Source of the DNA: Pseudoroseomonas cervicalis
Lineage (GTDB): Bacteria; Pseudomonadota; Alphaproteobacteria; Acetobacterales; Acetobacteraceae
DNA: 64,000 bases
Direction of reading: 5' to 3'
Assembly: GCF_030818485.1 (NCBI RefSeq)
Contig: NZ_JAUTAJ010000004.1
Location: 1-64,000 of the forward strand
The notes beneath the pieces are model-generated. The model did not search any database. It saw only the letters and a list, made by a program, of their open reading frames with translations, and had not been told where the DNA came from. Made by a program: the position numbers and the translations under genes. This document shows positions 17,797 through 26,035 of the stretch, piece by piece (position 1 is the first letter of the stretch; each line of letters opens with the position of its first letter).

Positions 17797-18303
17797 ATGC
17801 ACCACTACGAGCATTTCTGGCTGGACCCGAAATTCTGGGTCGCCGTCTCCTTCGTCATCTTCGTCGTCCTGCTGGGCCGCACGATGTGGGCCAAGGCGAC
17901 CGAGGCGCTGGACGCCCGCGCCAACAAGATCCGCGCCGAGCTGGATGAGGCCGCGCGGCTGCGCGCCGAGGCCGAGGCGATGCGCCGCCAGGCCGAGGCC
18001 GACCGCGCCGCCGCCGCCGCCGAGGCCGAGGCCATGATCGCCCGCGCCAAGGCCGAGGCCGAGCGCCTTGCCGCCGCCGCGGCCGCCGATGCCGAGGCCT
18101 CCGCCAAGCGCCGCGAGCGCATGGCGATGGACCGCATCGCCGCCGCCGAGGCCGGCGCCGTGGCCGAGGTCCGCCAGGCCGCCGCCAGCATCGCCGCCAG
18201 CGCCGCGCGGGAGGTGATCGCCACCACCCTCGACGCCACCGGCGACGCGAAGCTGATCGACCAGGCGATCTCCGACCTGCCGCGCGCGCTGCGCGCCGCC
18301 TGA
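17797..18303 (+). CDS. atpF: F0F1 ATP synthase subunit b
   Basis: A 168-residue protein: a membrane helix at about 12-27 (FWVAVSFVIFVVLLG), then an alanine-rich right-handed coiled coil that forms the outer stalk with b' and docks on subunit delta. GAGAGGAGG precedes the ATG. It is the last gene of the F0 operon; the F1 genes are expected elsewhere, as usual in this order. Confidence 0.95.
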   Translation: MHHYEHFWLDPKFWVAVSFVIFVVLLGRTMWAKATEALDARANKIRAELDEAARLRAEAEAMRRQAEADRAAAAAEAEAMIARAKAEAERLAAAAAADAEASAKRRERMAMDRIAAAEAGAVAEVRQAAASIAASAAREVIATTLDATGDAKLIDQAISDLPRALRAA

Positions 18304-18332
18304 TACCGCCTTCTCCAGGCCGGGATGAGCAG

Positions 18333-18356
18333 CGGGGGCCCTTGGGCCCCCGTTCG
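18333..18356 (+). terminator. Terminator of the atp F0 operon
   Basis: Perfect 9-bp stem (CGGGGGCCC / GGGCCCCCG) with a 2-base loop starting 30 bp after the atpF stop, followed by TTCGCGTTTT. Confidence 0.7.
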
Positions 18357-18400
18357 CGTTTTGCCTGCGCGCCAGCGTGGGACTAAAGGGGGAAGCAAGG

Positions 18401-18422
18401 GCGGGGGAAAGCCTTCCCCCGC
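18401..18422. repeat. G-run intergenic hairpin before metW
   Basis: Arms GCGGGGGAA / TTCCCCCGC around a 4-base loop, then GCGCCCCCTTCTTCTCTTCCAG. It has the same design as the hairpins at 4255, 37507 and 54894. Confidence 0.55.
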
Positions 18423-18481
18423 GCCCCCTTCTTCTCTTCCAGGTCCGGCGGGCGCTGCCCGCCGGCGGGTCAGGAAACACC

Positions 18482-19123
18482 GTGCCCGATACCCACGCCC
18501 CGGTCCGCTACGTCGCCAAGAACATGCGCCTCGATCTGCGGCTGATCGCGGAAATGATCGCGCCCGGCACCCGCGTTCTCGATATCGGCTGCGGCGATGG
18601 CGCGCTGCTGGAACATCTGGAGCGCGAGAAGCACGCCGATGCCCGCGGCATCGAGATCGACATGGACCAGGCCACCGCGGCCGTCGCCCAGGGGCTGGCG
18701 GTGATCCATGGCGATGCCGACAACGACCTGGCCTTCTACCCCGACGGGGCGTTCGACTATGTGGTGCTGTCGCGCACGCTGCACGCGGTGGAACGCCCGC
18801 GCGAGGTGCTGCGGCAGATGCTGCGCATCGGCCGGCACGCCATCGTCTCCTTCCCCAATTTCGGCCATTGGGAGGTGCGGATGAAGCTGCTGCTGACCGG
18901 CCGCATGCCGATGACCGAGACCTGGGGCCGCCCCTGGCACGAGACGCCCAACATCCACCCCTGCACCATCCTGGATTTCTTCGACCTCTGCGCCGGCGAT
19001 GGCTACCGGGTGGAGCAGTGGCTGGCCGTCGATGAGCGCGGCCTGCGCGCGCCCTGGAAGCGCTCGGTGCGGCTGGCGAACCTGTTCGGCGAGCAGGCGC
19101 TGTTCATGCTGACGAAGGGCTGA
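18482..19123 (+). CDS. metW: MetW-type methyltransferase-fold protein
   Basis: A 213-residue class I SAM-methyltransferase fold: motif I VLDIGCGDGALLEHL, acidic residue of motif II in GIEID, and the MetW marks FPNFGHWEVRMKLLLTGRMP and ETWGRPWHETPNIH. MetW works with homoserine acyltransferase MetX in methionine synthesis in many proteobacteria. Here metX is not adjacent; the upstream genes are the atp operon. The GTG at 18482 is chosen for AGGAA six bases upstream; the frame extends further but through the hairpin region. Confidence 0.88.
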   Translation: MPDTHAPVRYVAKNMRLDLRLIAEMIAPGTRVLDIGCGDGALLEHLEREKHADARGIEIDMDQATAAVAQGLAVIHGDADNDLAFYPDGAFDYVVLSRTLHAVERPREVLRQMLRIGRHAIVSFPNFGHWEVRMKLLLTGRMPMTETWGRPWHETPNIHPCTILDFFDLCAGDGYRVEQWLAVDERGLRAPWKRSVRLANLFGEQALFMLTKG

Positions 19124-19150
19124 AGGCGGGTGCCGAACTGAAGGCGGGGT

Positions 19151-19173
19151 CCGGGGGGACCCTGTCCCCCCGG
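19151..19173. terminator. Hairpin between convergent metW and the aldolase gene
   Basis: Arms CCGGGGGGAC / GTCCCCCCGG, loop CCT. It sits between two convergent stops (19123 and 19181) and could act on both strands; there is no clear T-run. Confidence 0.5.
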
Positions 19174-19180
19174 CCTTCCC

Positions 19181-20287
19181 TTACTGCATCGCGCCCCGCG
19201 CGGTGATCGGCCACAGGCATTCCACCCGCCCGTTGCGCACGCCCACGAACCAGTCATAGCGGTCGATGGTCGGGTCGCAATGGCCGGGCACCAGGCGCAG
19301 CTTCTCGCCCAGCTTCGGCGCCGGCCCGTCCTCGGCCAGCAGATTGCCATGCTCGTCCGAGGCGCCGGCATAGCGCAGCCCGGGCCGCTGCCAGACCTTG
19401 GGGAAGCCCGAATCGGTCGGCGCCGCCTTGTGCCCGGCATCCAGCACGGCGAAGCCCTGGCGCGGCGCGCTCATCACCTGGGCCAGCACAAACAGCGCAT
19501 GGCGGAAGGGCGGGGCGTCCTCATTGGCGGCGTAATCCGCATCCATGAAGGCGTAGGAGCCGGCCTGCACCTCGTTGTAGACGCCGCTCGCCGCCTCATG
19601 CGGGAAGGTGCCGGTGCCGGCGCCGCCCACGATGGCGCAGGCCAGGCCCTGCTGGCGCAGCTGCTCGACGCTGCGGCGGGTCTGCCCGATGGCGGCTTCG
19701 ATGGCAGCGGCGCGGCCCTCCGGGCTGCGGATATGCTGGGCGCTGCCGTGATAGGCCTGCAGCCCGCCGAAGATCAGATGCGGGCTGGCGGCGATGCGGC
19801 TTGCCAGCGCCACCGCCTCCGGCCCCGGCGCCACGCCGCAGCGGCCGGCGCCGACATCGATCTCCACCAGCACCGTGGCGCGCTGGCCGGCGGCCTCGGC
19901 CGCCTGCTCGATCAGCGCGACGCCGGCGGCATCATCGGCGCAGAGCGCCACCTTGCTGATGGCCGACAGCGCCAGCAGCCGGGCCAGCTTGCGCGGCGAG
20001 ACCACCTCGTTCGAGACCAGGATGTCCGGCACGCCGCCCCAGGCGAGCGCCTCGGCCTCGGCCACCTTCTGCACGCATTGCCCGACCGCGCCGCGGCGCA
20101 TCTGCTGCAGCGCGACCACCGGGGATTTGTGCGTCTTGGCATGGGCCCTGAGCTTCGCCCCCGTCGGCGCCAGGAAGGCCGCCATGGCGTCCAGATTGGC
20201 CTCGAAGGCGTCGAGGTCGAGGATCAGCGCCGGGGTGTCCACCTCCTCCTCGCGCATGCCGGGCTCGGCGGGGGGGCGTTGCAGCAT
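19181..20287 (-). CDS. D-threonine aldolase / 3-hydroxy-D-aspartate aldolase family (PLP)
   Basis: A 368-residue alanine-racemase-fold PLP enzyme. The early motif RAHAKTHKSP (about 47-56) holds the PLP-binding Lys. LVEIDVGAGRCG follows at the middle of the barrel, VGGAGTGTFPHEAAS supplies the phosphate site, and the C-terminal PGHCDPTID provides the metal ligands His and Cys of this family. Members cleave D-3-hydroxy amino acids to glycine and an aldehyde or glyoxylate. The bhc partners for glyoxylate assimilation are not around it. The ATG at 20287 with AGGAAAGG upstream is preferred over the longer frame. Confidence 0.85.
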   Translation of the reverse strand: MLQRPPAEPGMREEEVDTPALILDLDAFEANLDAMAAFLAPTGAKLRAHAKTHKSPVVALQQMRRGAVGQCVQKVAEAEALAWGGVPDILVSNEVVSPRKLARLLALSAISKVALCADDAAGVALIEQAAEAAGQRATVLVEIDVGAGRCGVAPGPEAVALASRIAASPHLIFGGLQAYHGSAQHIRSPEGRAAAIEAAIGQTRRSVEQLRQQGLACAIVGGAGTGTFPHEAASGVYNEVQAGSYAFMDADYAANEDAPPFRHALFVLAQVMSAPRQGFAVLDAGHKAAPTDSGFPKVWQRPGLRYAGASDEHGNLLAEDGPAPKLGEKLRLVPGHCDPTIDRYDWFVGVRNGRVECLWPITARGAMQ

Positions 20288-20396
20288 GAGGCGGCCTTTC
20301 CTGCACGGCAGCGATGCCGAATTGTCACCATTCCCACCCTGGCGAGGGCGGCCCTGCTGCGTCACATGCGGCGCTGCACGACTTTTCGGGCTTCTC

Positions 20397-21296
20397 ATGG
20401 ACCGCACCTCGCCGCAAGGCATCCTGCTGGCCTTCCTGGCCTATGCCGCCTATGCGGTGAGCGACGCCTCGGTGAAGCTGCTGCATGGCAGCCTCAGCGC
20501 CTATGAGGCGGTGTTCTTCGGCGCGCTGTCCGGCGTGGTGGCGCTGCCCTTCCTGAAATCCCGCGGCGAGAGCTATCTGGGCATCTTCCGCGCCCGCAAT
20601 GGCTGGATGTGGCTGGTGCGCGCCGCCGCGGCGCTGACCGGCAGCCTGGGCAGCGTCACCGCCTTCACCCATCTCTCGATGGCCGAGGCCTTCTGCCTGT
20701 TGTTCCTGATGCCGAGCTTCGTGACGCTGCTCTCCGTGCTGTTCCTGAAGGAGCCGGTGGGCTGGCGGCGCTGGTGCGCGGTGATCCTGGGCTTCGTCGG
20801 TGTGCTGATCGTGCTGCGGCCCGGCTTCCGCGAACTGAATATCGGCCATGTCGGCGCCGTGGTGGGCGGGCTGTCGGGGGCCGTCACGGTGGTGATGATG
20901 CGCGCCTATGGCCGCAGCGAGACGCGGCTGTCGCTCTATGGCGCCGGGCTGATCGGGCCGATTGTCGGCTGCGGCCTGCTGATGCTCCCGGATTTCGTCT
21001 GGCCGACGCCGATGCAATGGGTCTGGGTGCTGGGCTATGGGCTGCTGGCGGCGCTGGCCAATATCCTGGTCATGCTGGCCTCGCAGCGCATCCCGGCCAG
21101 CCTGGTGGCGCCGGCGCAGTACAGCCAGATGCTGTGGGCGATCGGCTTCGGCTATTGGGTGTTCGGCGACCATCTGGAGCCGATCATGGCGCTGGGCGTC
21201 GCCATCATCATCCTGTCGGGCGTGATGACCTTCCTGCGGGAGAAGGTGCGCAAGCCGAAGGGCTGGGCGCGGGCGCCGGCGGTGCATCCGCAATAG
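20397..21296 (+). CDS. EamA/DMT-superfamily transporter
   Basis: A 299-residue inner-membrane protein with ten hydrophobic segments arranged as two EamA repeats; the MAEAFCLLFLMPSFVTLLSVLFLKEPVGWRRW segment shows the usual L-x-E-P loop. Drug/metabolite transporters export amino acids, metabolites or toxins; the substrate cannot be read from sequence. It is divergent from the D-threonine-aldolase-type gene, 109 bp apart, so the two may share control. Confidence 0.85.
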   Translation: MDRTSPQGILLAFLAYAAYAVSDASVKLLHGSLSAYEAVFFGALSGVVALPFLKSRGESYLGIFRARNGWMWLVRAAAALTGSLGSVTAFTHLSMAEAFCLLFLMPSFVTLLSVLFLKEPVGWRRWCAVILGFVGVLIVLRPGFRELNIGHVGAVVGGLSGAVTVVMMRAYGRSETRLSLYGAGLIGPIVGCGLLMLPDFVWPTPMQWVWVLGYGLLAALANILVMLASQRIPASLVAPAQYSQMLWAIGFGYWVFGDHLEPIMALGVAIIILSGVMTFLREKVRKPKGWARAPAVHPQ

Positions 21297-21424
21297 GGCG
21301 CAGGGGGGCCTTCGGGCCGGTGATGCGGCCTTGGTCGCCCGGGCTGCGGCACTGGCGTGGAAGCCCGCTTCCTGCCTCCTGATTCTCCCCTTATCGTTGC
21401 ACCAGAGCCGGATGGAGCCGGGGG

Positions 21425-21793
21425 ATGCGCAGGGGTCTTTCCGTCGCGGCAATCATCATCGGCGGTGTCGGTATGCTACCGCTCATCCCGGTGCTGCTGC
21501 TGCAGACGCCGCTCTATGCCTATGTGCCGGAATTCGTTTTCTTCCGCATCGAGCACTATCGGGCGCTCGCGGGGGTTTTCTTCCTGCTGGTGGCGCCGTG
21601 CCTGCTGCTGGCGGGCCTCATCCTGCTTCAGCCGAATGACAGGCGCCGCTGGCTGGTGATGATCTGGGCCGTGGGGGTTTGCGCCGTGACGGCGCCGTTC
21701 GGCATCGGGTTGATGCTCTGCATCCCCGTCCTGATCTGCGTGCTTCTGCCGATCATGCTGCGGTTCCGCGCCAGCGGCGCGGCCTCGGATTGA
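21425..21793 (+). CDS. Hypothetical small membrane protein
   Basis: 122 residues with three or four hydrophobic stretches (about 7-27, 45-68, 76-92, 95-112) and basic loops (NDRRRW, RFRAS). It has no recognisable family. GGAG stands six bases before the ATG. Codon use is a little less GC-biased than in its neighbours. It lies downstream of the DMT transporter in the same direction (128-bp gap) and ends before a pair of hairpins facing the convergent phosphomannomutase gene. Confidence 0.55.
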   Translation: MRRGLSVAAIIIGGVGMLPLIPVLLLQTPLYAYVPEFVFFRIEHYRALAGVFFLLVAPCLLLAGLILLQPNDRRRWLVMIWAVGVCAVTAPFGIGLMLCIPVLICVLLPIMLRFRASGAASD

Positions 21794-21846
21794 CCGCCCG
21801 GTCAGCCCGACCCTGGCTGGCCTCGCCAGCCCCCTGATCGCGGGGG

Positions 21847-21897
21847 CCGGGGGGATCGTATCCCCCCGGCGGGTGTCCAGGGGGCAGCGCCCCCTGG
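21847..21897. terminator. Double hairpin between convergent genes
   Basis: Two perfect stems: 21847-21869 (CCGGGGGGAT / ATCCCCCCGG, loop CGT) and 21877-21897 (CCAGGGGGC / GCCCCCTGG, loop AGC). They fill the gap between the small membrane protein gene and the phosphomannomutase gene and probably end transcription from both sides. Confidence 0.55.
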
Positions 21898-21906
21898 CCA
21901 GGTCTC

Positions 21907-23319
21907 TCAGTGCCCCGCATTCTCCCCCGAGAAATCCGGGGCTTCCAGGCCGGACGCGGTCACCTGCTCCGCCAGCAGCGCCTTCAGCCGCTCCAGCCCG
22001 GCCTCGGTCTTGGCCTCGGCGCGGGCGACCAGCACGGCCTGGGTGTTGGAGGCGCGCAGCAGCCACCAGCCATCCTCGGTCAGCACGCGCACGCCATCGA
22101 CATCCTGCACATTGGCGCCCGACTGGGCGAGGCGCTGCTTCACCTCCTGGATGACGCCGAACTTGCGCTCATCCGGGCAGTCGAAGCGCAGCTCGGGGGT
22201 GTTGATGACCTTGGGCAGGGCGTCGCGCATGGCGGCCAGCGACTGGTCGGCGCGGGCCACGATGCCGAGCAGGCGCACGGCGCCGTAGAGCGCGTCGTCG
22301 AAGCCGTACCATTTGTCGGCGAAGAAGATGTGGCCCGACATCTCGCCGGCCAGCGGCGACTTGGTCTCGGCCATCTTGGCCTTGATCAGGGAGTGGCCGG
22401 TCTTCCACATCAGCGGCGTGCCGCCGGCGGCGGCGACCTCGTCGAACAGCACCTGGCTGGCCTTGACGTCGGCGATGATGGTGCCGCCCGGATGCGCCTT
22501 CAGCACGTCGCGCGCCAGCACCACCAGCAGCTGGTCGCCGAACAGCATGTTGCCCTCGCCATCGACGGCGCCGATGCGGTCGGCGTCGCCATCGAAGGCG
22601 ATGCCGAGATCGGCGCCCTCTTCCTTCACCCGCGCGATGATCTGGGCGAGGTTCTTGAGGACGGTCGGGTCCGGATGGTGGTTCGGGAAATTGCCGTCGA
22701 TCTCGCCATTGATGACGCTGTGCTGGCCGGGCAGCTTCTGCACCAGGCGCTGGGTGATCTCGGCGCCGGAGCCATTGCCCGGATCCCAGACCACCTTCAG
22801 GGCGCGGTCGCCGCCATCATAATCCTGCACCAGCCGGGCGAGGTAGGCGTCGGAGACATCGACCTTGGTCGAGCTGCCGGAGGCCTCGGGCACCACATCG
22901 CCCTCGGCGGCCATGCGGCCGATCTCCTGGATCTGCTGGCCGAAGAAGGGCTTCTTGCCCAGCATCATCTTGAAGCCGTTGTAGTCCGGCGGGTTGTGGC
23001 TGCCGGTGACCATGACGGCGCCATCGGCGCCCAGCTCATAGGCGGCGAAGTAGAGCATCGGCGTCGGGCCGCAGCCGATGCGCGCGACCTCGAGGCCGCA
23101 GGCGACGAGGCCGGCGACCAGCTGCGCCTCCAGCTCGGGCGAGGAGAGGCGGCCATCATAGCCGACCGCGACCTTCTTGCCGCCCTGGCGCGCGACGATG
23201 CTGCCGAAGCAGCGGCCGATGGCGAAGGCGTCCGCGCCGGAGAGGGTTTTGCCCACCACGCCGCGGATGTCGTATTCGCGCAGCGAGGTGGCGTGGAAGC
23301 TGTGGCGGAAGGCGGTCAT
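21907..23319 (-). CDS. Phosphomannomutase/phosphoglucomutase
   Basis: A 470-residue four-domain alpha-D-phosphohexomutase (AlgC/ManB class). It has the catalytic phosphoserine loop [14 protein letters not shown] (Ser near 107), metal loop [10 protein letters not shown] (about 238-247), sugar-binding loop GEMSGHIFF (about 325) and phosphate-binding loop [15 protein letters not shown] (about 425). It interconverts hexose 1- and 6-phosphates for polysaccharide and LPS precursors, which fits the galU gene lying upstream on the same strand. Probably transcribed after galU (155-bp gap). Confidence 0.93.
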   Translation of the reverse strand: MTAFRHSFHATSLREYDIRGVVGKTLSGADAFAIGRCFGSIVARQGGKKVAVGYDGRLSSPELEAQLVAGLVACGLEVARIGCGPTPMLYFAAYELGADGAVMVTGSHNPPDYNGFKMMLGKKPFFGQQIQEIGRMAAEGDVVPEASGSSTKVDVSDAYLARLVQDYDGGDRALKVVWDPGNGSGAEITQRLVQKLPGQHSVINGEIDGNFPNHHPDPTVLKNLAQIIARVKEEGADLGIAFDGDADRIGAVDGEGNMLFGDQLLVVLARDVLKAHPGGTIIADVKASQVLFDEVAAAGGTPLMWKTGHSLIKAKMAETKSPLAGEMSGHIFFADKWYGFDDALYGAVRLLGIVARADQSLAAMRDALPKVINTPELRFDCPDERKFGVIQEVKQRLAQSGANVQDVDGVRVLTEDGWWLLRASNTQAVLVARAEAKTEAGLERLKALLAEQVTASGLEAPDFSGENAGH

Positions 23320-23474
23320 CCGGGGATCCTTGTCAGGGACGTCCGAGGGAAGGGCGGGCCAGGACGGCGAGGATTGATGCAGAACGGCGCGGCCTGTCCG
23401 GGCCGCGCCATCGCGAAGGGCCGGTCACACGGCCGGGCGGCCGGGCGTGGCGGGTCGCCGCCACGCCGCGCGCC

Positions 23475-24344
23475 TCAGACGTATTTCGGCAGGAAGTCGT
23501 GCACCGCCTGGGCGATGTCCGGGCGCTGCAGGGCGAAGGCGATCTGCGCCTCGAGGAAGCCGACCTTGTCGCCGCAATCGAAGCGGCGGCCCTCATAGCG
23601 CAGGCCGTGGAAGGGCTGGGTGCCGATCAGCTTGGCCATGGCGTCGGTCAGCTGCACCTCGCCACCGGCGCCCTTTTCCATCATCGCCAGGAAGGGCAGC
23701 ACCTCGGGCATCAGCACGTAGCGGCCGATGACGGTGAGGTTGGAGGGGGCGTCCTCCGGCTTCGGCTTCTCCACCAGGCCCTTGACCGAGACCAGCTTGC
23801 CCTTGTCCTCGGCCACGTCCAGCACGCCATACTTGTTGACGCGCTCCATCGGGACTTCCTCGATGGCCACGACATTGCCGCCGGTCTCGTAATAGGCCTC
23901 GGCCAGCTGCTGGGTGCAGGAGGTCTTGCACAGCATCAGGTCGTCGGGCAGCAGGATGGCGAAGGGGTCGTCGCCGATGAAGGAGCGGGCGCACCAGATG
24001 GCGTGGCCGAGGCCCATGGGGACCTGCTGGCGCACCGTGGTGATGCTGCCCGGCATCTGCGCCTGGCGGCGGAGATCCTCCAGGATGTCGAGCTTGCCGC
24101 GCTCCTGCAGGGTGCGCTCCAGCTCATAGGCCACGTCGAAATGCTCGACGATCGCGGTCTTGCCGCGGCCGGTGACGAAGCAGAACTGGTCGATGCCGGC
24201 GGCGCGCGCCTCTTCCACCGCGTACTGGATCAGCGGCTTGTCGACGACCGGCAGCATCTCCTTGGCCAGCGCCTTGGTGGCGGGCAGGAATCGCGTGCCC
24301 AGGCCGGCGACCGGCAGCACGGCCTTCTTCAGGGGTTTCGTCAC
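23475..24344 (-). CDS. galU: UTP-glucose-1-phosphate uridylyltransferase
   Basis: A 289-residue nucleotidyltransferase that makes UDP-glucose. It has the signature VLPVAGLGTRFLPATKALAKEMLPVVDKP at 10-38, the conserved ILLPDDLM (metal Asp) and GLVEKPKPEDAPSNL, and RFDCGDKVGFL near the end. Length and order match bacterial GalU. It stands before the phosphomannomutase, so the two supply sugar nucleotides for envelope polysaccharides. CCAGGAGGACC precedes the ATG. Confidence 0.95.
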   Translation of the reverse strand: MTKPLKKAVLPVAGLGTRFLPATKALAKEMLPVVDKPLIQYAVEEARAAGIDQFCFVTGRGKTAIVEHFDVAYELERTLQERGKLDILEDLRRQAQMPGSITTVRQQVPMGLGHAIWCARSFIGDDPFAILLPDDLMLCKTSCTQQLAEAYYETGGNVVAIEEVPMERVNKYGVLDVAEDKGKLVSVKGLVEKPKPEDAPSNLTVIGRYVLMPEVLPFLAMMEKGAGGEVQLTDAMAKLIGTQPFHGLRYEGRRFDCGDKVGFLEAQIAFALQRPDIAQAVHDFLPKYV

Positions 24345-24478
24345 TCAGCAGGTCCTCCTGGCTGGGGTCGCATCATCAGGCCACCCGGAAGCGGCGGAAC
24401 TAAGGCTGTCCTGACGGAGAGCATTGCCACGCCGTTAACGGTTGGGCAATTGATCGGCCCGAGCCAAAACGATGAACT

Positions 24479-25177
24479 TCACCCGAGCAGAAGATCGCGC
24501 GCCCGGTTCAGTTGCGCCGCGAGCTCGGCATTTCCGCCATGGTCGGGATGGGCGTGCCGCATCAGCCGCCGATGCGCCGCCCGGATTTCGTCCGGTGAGG
24601 CGCCTTCGGCCAGGCCGAGCAGGGCGAGTGCGGCGGCGCGGTCCATCGGCGCGTCGTCCGCGGCGGGGGGCGGCGTCGCGCGCCAGCCGGGATGGGCGCG
24701 GTCCAGCCAGGCTTCCAGCAGCGGCAGGCTCTCGGCATCGGCGGCCTGGCAATCAGCCAGCAATTCCAGCAGCGCGGGCAGGTCCAGCTCGGCCAGTTCG
24801 CGCCCGGTGAAGCGGCCGCGCTTCACCCGGCCGGAGAGGGTGCCGCTGGCATGGTCGAGGCGCATCGCCAGGGTGGGCGTTTCGAGCGTGCTGGTCTGCG
24901 GCGGCGGCGCGCGCATCTGCCGTGCGTTGCGCCAGCGCCGCCACAGCGCATGCGCGGCGGGCGCCAGGATCAGCAGCAGGGGCGCGGCCTGGACCAGCCG
25001 CCCGGCGATCGCCAGCAGCGGCACCAGGGCCAGGGTCAGCAGCACCAGCAACCCGCCCAGCACAACCATCAGCACGCCGCCATAGCGCCGAACCTGGGCG
25101 GTGCTGGCGCTGACAAAAAGATGCGCCAGCAGGCCGAGCAGCAGCAGCAGGCCGACGATGCCGAGCAGCCAGGGCAT
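24479..25177 (-). CDS. Membrane-anchored J-domain protein
   Basis: A 232-residue protein with an N-terminal helix (about 3-23), a second hydrophobic region (about 34-75), a central acidic region and a C-terminal J domain (about 175-232) with the HPD motif in HAHPDHGGN. The layout resembles DjlA/TIM14-like cochaperones that recruit DnaK to the membrane; no DnaK gene is nearby. It follows the VWA-type gene by 9 bp on the same strand, so they form an operon. Confidence 0.8.
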   Translation of the reverse strand: MPWLLGIVGLLLLLGLLAHLFVSASTAQVRRYGGVLMVVLGGLLVLLTLALVPLLAIAGRLVQAAPLLLILAPAAHALWRRWRNARQMRAPPPQTSTLETPTLAMRLDHASGTLSGRVKRGRFTGRELAELDLPALLELLADCQAADAESLPLLEAWLDRAHPGWRATPPPAADDAPMDRAAALALLGLAEGASPDEIRAAHRRLMRHAHPDHGGNAELAAQLNRARDLLLG

Positions 25178-25186
25178 GGCGCGGCC

Positions 25187-25888
25187 TCAGCGCGCCGGGG
25201 GAGGGAGCTGGGCCAGCAGGCTGCGCGCTGCCGGGCCGGGCAGGCGGGACAGCGCCGCATGGCCGCCGGCGGCATAGACGGCCACCGCGCGCAGCAGCTC
25301 CGCCAGGCGCGCCGCGCTGCCGGGGCCGAGGCTGTGATGCGCGCCGCCCGAGAGCTGGGCGATCTGGCGGAAGGTGGCGGTCGCGGCCGGATCCTCGCCT
25401 TCCTGGAAGACAAAGACCGGCACCTGGCGCAGGCCGAGCTGGCCGGCGGCGTGACAGAGCGGGTCGGGTGCCTCCTCCATCGCGTCGCCGACGAAGACCA
25501 GGGCGGCCAGCCGCTCCTTCGCCGCCTGGGCGAGGGCGTGGTGCAGCAGCGCGCCGATCTGCGTCATGCCGCCGAGGCAGGTGATGCCGGCCATGCGGCG
25601 GGCCAGCTCCGCGCCATCCTCCAGGAAGGGGGTGGCGGCGAATTCCGCATGGCCGCGATAGTAGGCGAGCTGGATGGCCAGGCCGCCATGCGACGCGGCG
25701 GCCAGGAACATCTCGGCCTGGAGCTGGCAGGCGCGGTCCCAGCTGGGCTGGCGGCTGGCCGTGGCGTCGATGCCGAAGACCAGCCGGGCCGGGCGATGCG
25801 CCGTGGTGCGCAGCGCCGGCACCGCCTCCACCTGCTGGAGGAAGGCGGCGATCGCGCCGGTGGTGGGTCGGGCCGGTGGTTGCGCCAT
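25187..25888 (-). CDS. VWA-domain-like protein
   Basis: A 233-residue soluble protein. LVFGIDATASRQPSWD (about 37-52) gives a MIDAS-like D-x-T-x-S, GGMTQIG a second metal-site Thr, and VFVGDAMEEAPDP the third Asp, all in von Willebrand factor A order. It belongs to a VWA group that in alphaproteobacteria often sits beside a DnaJ-like gene, as here. Function unknown; metal-dependent protein binding is likely. The reading frame needs no frameshift. Confidence 0.75.
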   Translation of the reverse strand: MAQPPARPTTGAIAAFLQQVEAVPALRTTAHRPARLVFGIDATASRQPSWDRACQLQAEMFLAAASHGGLAIQLAYYRGHAEFAATPFLEDGAELARRMAGITCLGGMTQIGALLHHALAQAAKERLAALVFVGDAMEEAPDPLCHAAGQLGLRQVPVFVFQEGEDPAATATFRQIAQLSGGAHHSLGPGSAARLAELLRAVAVYAAGGHAALSRLPGPAARSLLAQLPPPAR

Positions 25889-26035
25889 GCGGGGAAGATG
25901 GCCCCGCAGGGGCGCGATGTCACCGCCCCGGGGCAGCGGAAGGCCGCCCCCGCACCACCCGTGCCGCTTCCGGCCTGCCGCGTCCCACTTGGAAACGGGA
26001 CGGCGGCAGCCCGAAAGAAATACAGCCCGAAAGAA

